A stretch of DNA of 64,000 nucleotides, from contig NZ_JAAOEN010000005.1 in assembly GCF_011320225.1 (NCBI RefSeq), positions 99,515 through 163,514 on the forward strand, read 5' to 3'. Position 1 is the stretch's first letter; every line of letters begins with the position of its first letter. The position numbers were made by a program, and so were the translations under genes. The notes beneath the pieces are model-generated. The model made no database searches, was not told where the DNA came from, and saw only the letters and a program-made list of their open reading frames with translations. This document shows positions 37,263 to 44,939 of the stretch, in pieces. Source of the DNA: Phytoactinopolyspora limicola. Its GTDB lineage: Bacteria > Actinomycetota > Actinomycetes > Jiangellales > Jiangellaceae.

Positions 37263-37772
37263 TTACTCATCGTCATCGAGGCGGCCGGGCGGGTTGGCCC
37301 GGCTTTCCGCCGCGAGCCGCCGAGTGAGCAGATGGCGAGGGCCGGGCCCGATCTCTCCGAGCCGGTCGTCTCGGTTGCGTAGAAGGCAGCGATCGAGCGA
37401 GAGGCAGCCACACCCGATGCAGTCGGACAGGCGATCACGTAGCCGGGTCATCTGGTCGATGCGGAGGTCCAGCTCGTCGCGCCACTGTGCGGACAGCTCC
37501 GCCCAGTCGTCGCGGGTGGGTGTGCGGCCTTCCGGCAGCGTATCGAGGGCCTCGGCCACCATCCGCAGCGGGATGCCAACACGCTGCGCGACCCGGATGA
37601 ACGATACGCGGCGCAGCGTGTCGCGCTGATAACGCCGCTGATTGCCGCTGGTGCGGCGGCTATGAATGAGCCCCTTGCGTTCGTAGAAGTGGAGGGCGGT
37701 GATGGCGACGCCGGAACGGGCAGCTAACTGTCCGACGGTGAGTTCCTTGGCGTCGAATGGGGGATTGTCCAT
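37263..37772 (-). CDS. soxR: SoxR, redox-sensing MerR-family regulator
   Basis: SoxR activates target promoters when its [2Fe-2S] cluster is oxidised by redox-active compounds. The 169-residue protein has a MerR helix-turn-helix ([20 protein letters not shown]) and the cluster motif [12 protein letters not shown] with cysteines 118, 121, 123 and 129, matching the spacing in the E. coli protein. ATG 37772 was chosen on the family start. It is divergent from a DHA2 exporter with an 18-bp SoxR box between them. In actinomycetes SoxR responds to endogenous redox-active metabolites. Confidence 0.93.
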   Translation of the reverse strand: MDNPPFDAKELTVGQLAARSGVAITALHFYERKGLIHSRRTSGNQRRYQRDTLRRVSFIRVAQRVGIPLRMVAEALDTLPEGRTPTRDDWAELSAQWRDELDLRIDQMTRLRDRLSDCIGCGCLSLDRCLLRNRDDRLGEIGPGPRHLLTRRLAAESRANPPGRLDDDE

Positions 37773-37787
37773 TCGACCACGGTAGCC

Positions 37788-37818
37788 TTGACCTCTACTA
37801 TAGTCGAGGTTCAATACT
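37788..37818 (+). promoter_or_regulatory. SoxR box within a long-spacer promoter
   Basis: CCTCTACTATAGTCGAGG (37792-37809) is an 18-bp near-palindrome with the CCTC-N10-GAGG frame of known SoxR boxes. It lies between TTGACC (37788-37793) and AATACT (37813-37818), which are 19 bases apart, the spacing that MerR-type activators correct. The predicted transcription start falls on or next to the ATG at 37826, so the exporter mRNA may be leaderless. Confidence 0.8.
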
Positions 37819-37825
37819 CCTTGGC

Positions 37826-39403
37826 ATGACTCATCCGGAACCTGCCGTGGCCGCCCAGCGAACGATCCGGCGACCATGGATCGGGCTCGCCGTCCTCGCG
37901 TTGCCCGCCTTTCTCGCCTCCCTCGAGCTGACCGTCGTCAACCTCGCGTTGCCCTCGATCGGACGGGACCTCGCGGCTAGCAGCACCCAGCTGCTGTGGA
38001 TCGTCGATGTCTATGCTTTCCTGCTTGCTGGATCGCTGATCGCGATGGGCGCCCTAGGAGACCGCATCGGCCGCCGCCGGATCCTGCTGTTCGGTGTGAT
38101 CGGGTACGGCATCACCTCGGCGCTGGCGGCATATTCGACCAGTCCCGACATGCTCATCGCCGCCCGCGCTCTGATGGGTTTGGCCGGTGCCACCCTGATG
38201 CCCTCCATCCTGGCCTTGGTGTCCGTCCTATTTCCGGTCGCGCGGCAGCGGGCCACCGCCATTGGTGTGGTGGTGGCCAGCGTCTCCGGCGGTACCGCAT
38301 TGGGCCCGCTCATCGGTGGGTGGCTGCTGGACCGGTTCTGGTGGGGATCGGCGTTTCTACTGGCCGTGCCGGTGATGGTCGTCCTGCTCGTGCTCATCCC
38401 CCTGTTGCTGCCTGAGTCCCGGGATCGTGGCACGAAGCGGATCGACGTCGTCAGCGCCGCGTTGTCGGTGGCGGCGGTGCTCCCCGTGGTCTACGGGTTG
38501 AAGCAGCTCGCCGCCGACGGCGTGGAGCTGGACGCCGTGCTGGCCATCGTCGTCGGCATCGCGGCTGGTGTGGCCTTTATCCGCCGGCAACGGACCATGC
38601 CCGATCCTTTCGTCGATCTGAGCTTGTTCGGCAACCGAGCCTTCGCCGTGGCCGCCGGCACTCTCGCGGTGGGCATTTTCGTCTTGTGGGGTTCCAACTA
38701 CGCGATCGCCGTATATCTGCAGCTGGTCCAGGGGTTGTCTCCGCTGGACGCCGGCCTGTGGACCGCGCCACCGGCGGCCGGTGTCATCCTCGGATCGACG
38801 GTGGCGCCCCGGATCGCCCGCCGGGTGTCGCCGACGCTGATCATCGCGGTCGGGCTTGTTGTCTCGGCGATCGGATACGGCGTACTCACCCAGGTGAGTG
38901 ACGGCCCCGGCGGGCTGGCGGTGGTGGTGACCGGTGCCATCATCGTCGCTGCTGGTTTGGGTCCGATGATGGCTCTGGCAACGGACATGGTGATAGGTGC
39001 CGCACCGCCGGACCGAGCAGGCGCCGCAGCTGCGATCTCGGCTACCGCGCCCCAACTCGGCGGCGCTCTCGGCATCGCCGTCATCGGCAGCACCATCACC
39101 GCGGTGTACCGGTCCAGGATGGCCGATCTGATGCCGGCGGACACCACTCCGGATGTGGTGGAGGCCGTCCGGGACAGTCTCAGCTCGGCGTTGACGGCTA
39201 CTGCTCACCTTCCGGAGCCACTGGCTTCAACGTTGGTATCCACCGCGCGGCAGGCGTTCTCCGCTGGCTTCCAGGTTGCGGCCGGCATCAGTGCCATCGT
39301 GATGATCGGCATGAGCGCCCTGCTGCTGTTCATAAGAGGCCGCCGTCGCACGCACGGGATCGATAACGACGTGGCGGCTGAACAATCGGGTCGTGGCAGC
39401 TGA
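37826..39403 (+). CDS. DHA2-family MFS exporter under SoxR control
   Basis: This 525-residue protein has about fourteen membrane helices and the DHA2 signatures: [17 protein letters not shown] in helix 1 and [16 protein letters not shown] after helix 2, and motif C as [17 protein letters not shown]. Such pumps export quaternary amines, dyes and antibiotics by proton antiport. The start ATG 37826 lies 7 bases past the -10 box of a SoxR-type promoter. A small overlapping frame follows. Confidence 0.92.
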   Translation: MTHPEPAVAAQRTIRRPWIGLAVLALPAFLASLELTVVNLALPSIGRDLAASSTQLLWIVDVYAFLLAGSLIAMGALGDRIGRRRILLFGVIGYGITSALAAYSTSPDMLIAARALMGLAGATLMPSILALVSVLFPVARQRATAIGVVVASVSGGTALGPLIGGWLLDRFWWGSAFLLAVPVMVVLLVLIPLLLPESRDRGTKRIDVVSAALSVAAVLPVVYGLKQLAADGVELDAVLAIVVGIAAGVAFIRRQRTMPDPFVDLSLFGNRAFAVAAGTLAVGIFVLWGSNYAIAVYLQLVQGLSPLDAGLWTAPPAAGVILGSTVAPRIARRVSPTLIIAVGLVVSAIGYGVLTQVSDGPGGLAVVVTGAIIVAAGLGPMMALATDMVIGAAPPDRAGAAAAISATAPQLGGALGIAVIGSTITAVYRSRMADLMPADTTPDVVEAVRDSLSSALTATAHLPEPLASTLVSTARQAFSAGFQVAAGISAIVMIGMSALLLFIRGRRRTHGIDNDVAAEQSGRGS

Positions 39404-39524
39404 TCAATCGAGGAAGAGTTCCACTACCGGAACCGCGGCGGCTCGTCGCCCTATTCCGCTGTCCCTTTGGGACGCCCTCGCCGCCGAGGGCTTCGTCCCA
39501 CCGGCACTCGTCGAAGGTGGCTGA
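39393..39524 (+). CDS. possible 43-residue protein overlapping the exporter end
   Basis: A GTG-started frame of 43 codons overlaps the last 11 bases of the exporter gene. It reads through a serine/threonine/alanine segment into IPLSLWDALAAEGFVPPALV, a helix-like stretch, and uses G/C at most third positions. The same bases include a hairpin (GGGACGCCCTCG, 39469-39480, with CGAGGGC, 39485-39491), so a terminator is the alternative explanation. I do not recognise a family. Confidence 0.35.
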   Translation: MAADQSRKSSTTGTAAARRPIPLSLWDALAAEGFVPPALVEGG

Positions 39525-39557
39525 TCGCCACCCGTGACCCGGGCGTGTCCGGGGCAG

Positions 39558-40019
39558 TCAGTCGAGGCAGAACTCGTTGCCTTCGGGATCGGTGAGCACG
39601 ATAAAACCGGCGCTCATCGGGAGATCGGGCTCATGGCGACGCACGCGCTTCGCACCGAGTGCGACGAGACGGTCGCATTCGGCCTCGAGCGCCGCCATGC
39701 GCTCGTCCCCCTGGAGTCCGGGAGCCGCGCGTACGTCGAGGTGGACACGGTTCTTGGCAGACTTTCCCTCTGGGACCTGTTGGAAGAACAGCCGAGGTCC
39801 CTTCTCTTCTGGGTCGACGAGGGCAGAGGCCGAATTGCGCTGCTCCACCGGCACGTCGTTCTGTTCGAGGAAGTCGTCCCACGCAGCCAGCGGGTCGGCG
39901 CCGTCGGGCAGCTCTACGCCCGGTGGAGCCGGGTGGACGTAGCCCAAGACGTCCCGCCAGAAGATCGACAACGTCTTTGGGTCATTGGCGTCGAAGGTGA
40001 CCTGAAAGTGGCGGCTCAT
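39558..40019 (-). CDS. VOC-family (glyoxalase-like) protein
   Basis: This 153-residue protein has the vicinal-oxygen-chelate fold: SRHFQVTFDANDPKTLSIFW at the start, KNRVHLDVRA in the middle and LTDPEGNEFCLD at the end. Putative metal ligands are the histidines and the final glutamate of these stretches. ATG 40019 has a TTGGAG Shine-Dalgarno and the conserved start; an ATG at 40052 would add 11 residues. It is divergent from the WYL regulator across a palindrome and may be its target. The substrate is unknown. Confidence 0.85.
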   Translation of the reverse strand: MSRHFQVTFDANDPKTLSIFWRDVLGYVHPAPPGVELPDGADPLAAWDDFLEQNDVPVEQRNSASALVDPEEKGPRLFFQQVPEGKSAKNRVHLDVRAAPGLQGDERMAALEAECDRLVALGAKRVRRHEPDLPMSAGFIVLTDPEGNEFCLD

Positions 40020-40071
40020 CGGGGCGCTCCAATCAAAGGCGGGCTTGTTCATTAGCCACTCTGGCGCCTAA

Positions 40072-40092
40072 AGCGGACGGATTCGGTCCGCT
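40072..40092. promoter_or_regulatory. palindrome between the VOC and WYL genes
   Basis: AGCGGAC (40072-40078) and GTCCGCT (40086-40092) are perfect inverted arms with a 7-base spacer in the intergenic region between the VOC gene and the WYL regulator. It is a likely operator of the regulator for both directions. Confidence 0.55.
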
Positions 40093-40100
40093 AATGTTAG

Positions 40101-41096
40101 GTGATGGGCCATGCGGTCAGCGGTTCCGACCGTGGTACGACGGAGCGGGTACTCACCCTGCTCGGCTTGCTACAGCAGCGTCGTGCCTGGACCGGCCACG
40201 AACTCGCCGATCGTCTCGGGGTCACGCCGCGCACCGTTCGCCGAGATGTCGATCGGCTCCGGATGCTCGGCTATCCGGTCCATGCCAGCCACGGTGTAGG
40301 CGGCGGCTATCAGCTCGGCCCAGGGCAGGACCTTCCGCCGCTTCTTCTCGACGACGACGAGGTGATCGCCACCGCGATTTCTTTACTTGCCGGCGCGGGT
40401 GGGGCGGTCATCGGGGCCGGCGACGCGGCACTTCGGGCGCTGACCAAACTCGACCAGGTGCTGCCGGTGCGGCTACGGCCCAAGATACGTGCGCTGTCCG
40501 GGGCAGTGGAGACGTTCGGTTCGGCCTGGGCGCCGGTCGATTCCGACGTGCTGATGACGCTGGCCAGAGCTCGTCATGACGAGGTCGAGGTCGGCTTCGG
40601 TTACCCGTCGTCGGCGGCGTCGGAACAGAGGCGAGTTGAGCCTTACCGGCTCGTTGCGCTGGGCCGGCGTTGGTACCTGTTCGCCTACGATCTCGACCGC
40701 GCCGACTGGCGAAGCTTCCGGGTCGACCGGATGACCGACGTGACCGCACGTACCTGGCGTTTCAAGCCCCGACCGGCACCCGACGCGGCAGCCTATGTAC
40801 AGGAGAGTGTGGCGAACCGGGTCTATCAGCACCAGGCACGTTTCCTCGTGCATGCTCCGGCCGAGACGGTGCGCGCCCAGATTCCGCCCGCGGCGGCCGT
40901 GGTCGAACCGCGAGGGAGCGGGAGCTGCGAGGTGCGCTCGGGTGCCGACAACCTCGACTTCGTGCTCATGCACGTGGTGCTGCTCGGGCACGGGTTCGAG
41001 GTGCTCGACCCCGCTGAACTCGGGCAACGGTGTCGGGTGCTGGCGGCGCGGCTGGTGTCAGCAGCCGGGGATCAGGTGGTGGAGAGGGCCGAATAG
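40101..41096 (+). CDS. HTH-WYL-domain transcriptional regulator
   Basis: This 331-residue protein has a DeoR-like helix-turn-helix near residues 15-60 (GHELADRLGVTPRTVRRDVD), the middle GVGGGYQLGPGQDLPPL linker and a WYL domain with the RWYLFAYDLDRADWRSFRVD core. WYL domains bind ligands such as nucleic acid. GTG 40101 and ATG 40104 are adjacent possible starts. It is divergent from the VOC gene. Its stop lies 37 bases before repeat element B. Confidence 0.88.
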   Translation: MMGHAVSGSDRGTTERVLTLLGLLQQRRAWTGHELADRLGVTPRTVRRDVDRLRMLGYPVHASHGVGGGYQLGPGQDLPPLLLDDDEVIATAISLLAGAGGAVIGAGDAALRALTKLDQVLPVRLRPKIRALSGAVETFGSAWAPVDSDVLMTLARARHDEVEVGFGYPSSAASEQRRVEPYRLVALGRRWYLFAYDLDRADWRSFRVDRMTDVTARTWRFKPRPAPDAAAYVQESVANRVYQHQARFLVHAPAETVRAQIPPAAAVVEPRGSGSCEVRSGADNLDFVLMHVVLLGHGFEVLDPAELGQRCRVLAARLVSAAGDQVVERAE

Positions 41097-41132
41097 CCGA
41101 CGTCTGCCAACCCGGCGTCTGCCGCCCACCCC

Positions 41133-41575
41133 GTTGTGCACCTGATCTCCGTTTTGTCACCTGATCGTTCTTGTGGGGGCGATCAGATGCATGGTGGTGG
41201 CGACTGCCAGTGTCGGCGTGCGGTAGTACGCATCTGATCGCCCCCACAATGCGGACGCCCCGGCGATCAGATGCACGACAACCGCTTTCAGGACCGTGTC
41301 GTGCATCTGATCGGTAGCCGGTCTGACGGAGAAAGCTGTCAGAGACCTGGCGAGGGCATGCACGTCATCGCCGTCGTTGCATGAAGCGGTCGACGCTAAG
41401 TCTGATGATCAGATGCATCAACCAACCGACAAGCCCCGTCCATGCATCTGATCGCCACGCGTCCACACTCTAAGACGAGATCAGATGCATCACGCCGCGC
41501 CGTCACGCGCCGTTCGTACACCTGATCGTCCCTGAGAAAAAGATCAGGTGACAAAACGGAGATCAGGTGCACAAC
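41133..41575. repeat. structured repeat element B (second copy of the twelve-motif element)
   Basis: This 443-base non-coding element has the same twelve motifs in the same order and orientation as element A. The outer stem 41133-41166 with 41542-41575 is a perfect 34-bp inverted repeat. Local hairpins are 41171-41190 with 41230-41249 (20 bp), 41264-41280 with 41297-41313 (17 bp) and 41407-41418 with 41442-41453 (12 bp), plus a weak fourth near 41479 and 41522. The sequence between motifs differs from element A while pairing is kept. In the ancestral chromosome, before AICE insertion, it lay about 75 bases downstream of tRNA-Phe. Confidence 0.9.
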
Positions 41576-41649
41576 GTGGGGTGGGTGGGACGTTGGTCAG
41601 GGGTGCGTGGTGTCGGTAATACCAGCGACGGTGGAGTCGCTGGTCAGGT

Positions 41650-41696
41650 GGTGGACAGGGCCGGCATCGATCCGGCGACCTTCCGCTTTTCAGGCG
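41650..41696. other. attL, 47-bp copy of the tRNA-Phe 3' half
   Basis: These 47 bases are identical to 51153-51199. They contain the anticodon-loop half to the acceptor end of tRNA-Phe but no 5' half, so this is an attachment site and not a second tRNA gene. It lies 70 bases beyond the integrase stop. Confidence 0.93.
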
Positions 41697-41734
41697 TAGG
41701 CAAAAGGCCTGGTCAAACAGGCTCCAACGACGAC

Positions 41735-41752
41735 GCGTGCAGCGAGCGTGCA
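41735..41752 (+). other. left integrase arm-type site pair
   Basis: GCGTGCA occurs at 41735-41741 and 41746-41752, 11 bases apart start to start. The same tandem pair with the same spacing is at 51062-51079, inside the other end of the element. Confidence 0.6.
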
Positions 41753-41766
41753 ACATGGGGACGCCT

Positions 41767-42885
41767 CTATTCTCGTTCGTCCCGTGCAAGCGACCGGACA
41801 TCACTGGAGCGTGCCGCCAGGTCGCTGAGCGCCTTCGCTACCTCGGCGTCCCGCCCATCGAGTGCGTGAAGGTAGCGATTCGCCGCAGCGGAGGACGAGT
41901 GTCCGAGCCGCTTCTTCAGGTCTGCGAGAGTCGCACCGGCCGCAGCGGCTAGGCTTTGACCCGTGTGGCGCAGATCGTGAAAGGCGATGTCGACGCCGAC
42001 CTTCTTGCGTACACGGACGAAGGCTTGATAGACGGCGTTGCCCCGCATGCGCGCACCGTCCCGGCCGATAAAGAAGTACTCCGTTCCGGCCCATTCCTTC
42101 GCGTGCTCGATCAGAAACACCAGCACGTGAGGAGGCACGGAGATCTCGCGTTTGCCTGCCTCGGTCTTGGGTTCTTTGTCGAAGGCGGCGGAGGATTCGA
42201 GTAGTTCAACGCGGTTCGTTCGCACCCACACAGTGCCCTTGTCAAGGTTGACGTCCGCGCAGCGCAAGCTACATACCTCACCACGTCGAAGACCACACCA
42301 CGCGGCGAGGACGACGGCCGCCCGATAGCGGGGCGTGATGCCCCTGATCAGGTCGGCTACCTGTTCCGGGGTCGCAATATTGCGCTCCTTTGCTTTAGTT
42401 CCGCCTGCGCCCGGGATCTGGCAGGGGTTACGTGCGATCGCGTCATCTCGGACGGCAGCGTTCATGACTGCGCGCAGGAATCGGTAGGACTGCGCAATGG
42501 ACGTACGACCACCCGTACCCCTGAGAGCTTTGGCATACCAGGAACGCACAACCGGTGGAGTGATTGCGATCAATGGGAGATCAAGCAGCGAATCCATGTG
42601 TAGACGCACGTTCCGCCGACACGTTTCGGCCCATCGAGGGCCAACGTCGGGATTGTCATTTAGATATGCTTCGGCGTACTCGCCGAGCGTCTGTCGCCCG
42701 AGCTGTTCATCTAGCCACTGACCACGGCTGATGTCCGCCTCCACACGCGCCAGCCAGCGGTCAGCATCGGTCTTCGTGCGAAACGTGTCCGGTGCATACT
42801 GTCGTCGGCCGTTCGGGCCGATGAATGAGGCCTGGTAGCGCCCCGATGGCAGCCTGCGCACCATGCCGAACCGACGCCGCGCCAT
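41767..42885 (-). CDS. int: AICE tyrosine site-specific integrase
   Basis: This 372-residue tyrosine recombinase integrates the element into tRNA-Phe. It has an AP2-like amino terminus (RRLPSGRYQASFIGPNGRRQ), a core-binding SAM-like domain (TLGEYAEAYL), and the catalytic residues in AWCGLRRGEVCSL (Arg), HDLRHTGQSLAA (His, Arg), LGHSSSAAANRYLHA (His, Tyr). The ATG at 42885 overlaps the excisionase stop. Its gene lies next to attL, the standard AICE position. Confidence 0.95.
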   Translation of the reverse strand: MARRRFGMVRRLPSGRYQASFIGPNGRRQYAPDTFRTKTDADRWLARVEADISRGQWLDEQLGRQTLGEYAEAYLNDNPDVGPRWAETCRRNVRLHMDSLLDLPLIAITPPVVRSWYAKALRGTGGRTSIAQSYRFLRAVMNAAVRDDAIARNPCQIPGAGGTKAKERNIATPEQVADLIRGITPRYRAAVVLAAWCGLRRGEVCSLRCADVNLDKGTVWVRTNRVELLESSAAFDKEPKTEAGKREISVPPHVLVFLIEHAKEWAGTEYFFIGRDGARMRGNAVYQAFVRVRKKVGVDIAFHDLRHTGQSLAAAAGATLADLKKRLGHSSSAAANRYLHALDGRDAEVAKALSDLAARSSDVRSLARDERE

Positions 42886-43112
42886 CAGACGACCACCCGG
42901 CCAGCACGCCACTTGACCTCGACAGGTTCGACCGTGACGGCGGCAATGTACTCGGCGAGGGCCGATGATGGAATCCGCACGTGGTGACCGAGCTTGACGA
43001 ACCGGATGCGACGTTCAGCGATCAAGCGGCGAGGGAAGCGCGCCGACGTTCCCAGCAGTTCGGCGGCCTCGTCCACGGTGAGTAGGCGTTCCAAGGTCAT
43101 CACATCTTTCAT
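42885..43112 (-). CDS. xis: excisionase-family DNA-binding protein
   Basis: This 75-residue MerR/Xis-type winged helix (RLLTVDEAAELLGTSARFPRR, then VRIPSSALAEYI) directs excision by bending att DNA with the integrase. Its stop overlaps the integrase start (ATGA) and its start is 2 bases after the replication gene stop. M1 (43112) or M5 (43100) may be the start. Confidence 0.88.
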   Translation of the reverse strand: MKDVMTLERLLTVDEAAELLGTSARFPRRLIAERRIRFVKLGHHVRIPSSALAEYIAAVTVEPVEVKWRAGRVVV

Positions 43113-43114
43113 GA

Positions 43115-44653
43115 CTATGCCGCCGAGGCGGCACCCGAGATGGTTGCCGAAAGATCCGGGCCGCAGGGTCCGGCGCGTTGTTTGGCGTGTTCGTATTGGG
43201 TGCGCCAGCGTTGTCGGGTGCGGATGGCAGCGGCGATGAGCCGCAGGTAGGACGGGGCATCGGTGTCGCCGGGTTTGACCGGGGCCCAGACGTAGCGGGG
43301 TGTGCCGTCTGGCCTGGTGGCGGTTGCCGAAAACTGGTCGTGGTCGTCCATGTCGATGCCGGCGTCTTCGAGGACGGTGCGGACGATGGCGGCGCGGTCG
43401 GCCTTGTGTTCGGTCAACGTCTTACCAGTCCATTTACGCGACACCAGGACACGACGCCCACCGAGGCCGAGATGGTCCCGGTCGTGGGCCTTAGACCGGC
43501 ACAGCCCTGGTACCAGGCCGGGGCGGGTGTTTTTGGGCTGGACACCGAATCGGAGCCAGTTCGCACACGTCGGCGCACACGGCAGCCAACGAACCTCGTC
43601 GGCGATCCGATCGATATGCGCCTGCCGAGCCGCCGAGACCTCGCCATCGTCGTTGAGGTCGTCGGCGAGGACCTTAGTCAGGTATTTGGTGAGGTAACCC
43701 ACGCGCCGGTCAGCCGCAGGAGTCCTGGCGAGGATGCCTTGCATGTCGATCTGGGTACCGAAGCGGACCACGTGCGCCGGTTCGGCGTCGGGGTCGGCGT
43801 CGAGCTGGTCGAGGGCCTCATCCCACGTCGGGAGTGCCTGCCCGGTGCCGGGGTCGCAGTATCCGCCCGTGTCCTCGTCCCACACCGGCAGGTGGTCGCC
43901 GTCGTAGACCGGTTCGTCGTGTCGGGGCCACCAGAGCTGGCGGTAGGTGGCCGCGACGACTTGCCGGATGAGGGCACGCGGGAACGTCCCCCGAACAGCG
44001 GCATGCAGGTGGGGTGCGAGGCGGCGTTGTGGTTCGACGGTAGCGAAGTACTGCACTTTGTACCCCGTCGCCCGACGAAGGTTCTGCCAGAACCGGTCAA
44101 TGAGTTTCGGGAAGTGCAACGCATCCAACGCCGCCCGGCGGTAGTCATACGTCGCAGGGTCCACCGGCACCCCGTCACGGGTCACCCGCCCGTACGAGCC
44201 CATGGTGAGGGTGAGGAACATCGACGGGCGGTAGGTCTTCCCGTCCGGTGTGTCGAAGACCCGGCCGAGGGTGGTGTGCTGTCGTGGTGGGCGGGGTAGG
44301 TCGTCGGCGTCGTCGCGGCGGCGGGTGGAGCGGACCCGACGCACCCCTCCATCCCGGTCTGTCCTGTCGCCACCATCCTCGTCGTCGTTCTGGCCGTCGT
44401 CGTCTTCGTCTGGGTTGGTGGTGGGTTCTTGGGTGAGGTGCCACCCTTCGCGGCATTGCTGCATCCGTAGCCGGCGTGCCTTGTCGGCGCAGGACGGGCA
44501 GACGGTTTCGCGGGTGGCCCCGCACGGGATCAGCACGGTGCGGGTGTCGCCGGTTTCGGTGTCGGTCAACCGCGACAGGATCGGGCGCACACACACCCGC
44601 TCCGCGACCGCGAGCCCGCGTACGGTGTCATCATCCAGGCGAGGCAGAGTCAC
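43115..44653 (-). CDS. repSA: RepSA-like HUH replication initiator
   Basis: This 512-residue protein should nick the element origin to start rolling-circle replication of the excised circle. An amino-terminal zinc-finger-like cluster (Cys44, CPSC at 52-55) is followed by an acidic Asp-rich linker (81-120). The metal-binding HUH motif is PHLH at 214-217 and the candidate nicking tyrosines are Tyr320 and Tyr324 in VGYLTKYLTK. The gene is in the int-xis-rep cluster. The nick site is not identified. Confidence 0.9.
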   Translation of the reverse strand: MTLPRLDDDTVRGLAVAERVCVRPILSRLTDTETGDTRTVLIPCGATRETVCPSCADKARRLRMQQCREGWHLTQEPTTNPDEDDDGQNDDEDGGDRTDRDGGVRRVRSTRRRDDADDLPRPPRQHTTLGRVFDTPDGKTYRPSMFLTLTMGSYGRVTRDGVPVDPATYDYRRAALDALHFPKLIDRFWQNLRRATGYKVQYFATVEPQRRLAPHLHAAVRGTFPRALIRQVVAATYRQLWWPRHDEPVYDGDHLPVWDEDTGGYCDPGTGQALPTWDEALDQLDADPDAEPAHVVRFGTQIDMQGILARTPAADRRVGYLTKYLTKVLADDLNDDGEVSAARQAHIDRIADEVRWLPCAPTCANWLRFGVQPKNTRPGLVPGLCRSKAHDRDHLGLGGRRVLVSRKWTGKTLTEHKADRAAIVRTVLEDAGIDMDDHDQFSATATRPDGTPRYVWAPVKPGDTDAPSYLRLIAAAIRTRQRWRTQYEHAKQRAGPCGPDLSATISGAASAA

Positions 44654-44657
44654 GGGG

Positions 44658-44939
44658 TCACACTCCGAGGCGGGTCACAGCGGCGGGTCCGGTGAGGCCG
44701 AGTTCGCTGGCGAGAGCGTCGATCAGTGCCCAGGCTGGGTCGTCGTGGTGTAGGCCGTTATCGGCGGTGCGGGTCGCGACGATCTCGGCGAGGGTCATGG
44801 CCGTGGTGGCGGTGTCGCGGTCCAGCAGCCGACCAGGCAGCCACGACACTTCCCACACGTCGCGGCCCACCGGCAGCCGCCACGCGCCGTGTTTCGTCGT
44901 GTCGCTGATCATCCGGTCGTGATCGATGTGGATGCTCAT
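44658..44939 (-). CDS. AICE conserved hypothetical protein
   Basis: A 93-residue protein begins MSIHIDHDRMISDTTKHGAW; no domain is recognised. The ATG at 44939 overlaps the transfer-gene stop (ATGA) and the stop is 4 bases before the replication gene. This coupling supports its reality. Small proteins are common in this position of AICEs; function is not known. Confidence 0.75.
   Translation of the reverse strand: MSIHIDHDRMISDTTKHGAWRLPVGRDVWEVSWLPGRLLDRDTATTAMTLAEIVATRTADNGLHHDDPAWALIDALASELGLTGPAAVTRLGV

Noticed and set aside
28568-41575. CRISPR arrays at the repeated GATCAG/CTGATC motifs
   Set aside because: The motif is only about 11 bases, alternates in orientation and has irregular spacing, there are no uniform spacers and no cas genes. 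The copies pair with each other instead.
41650-41696. Second tRNA-Phe gene
   Set aside because: Only the 3' half is present; the 5' half and D arm are missing, so this is attL.
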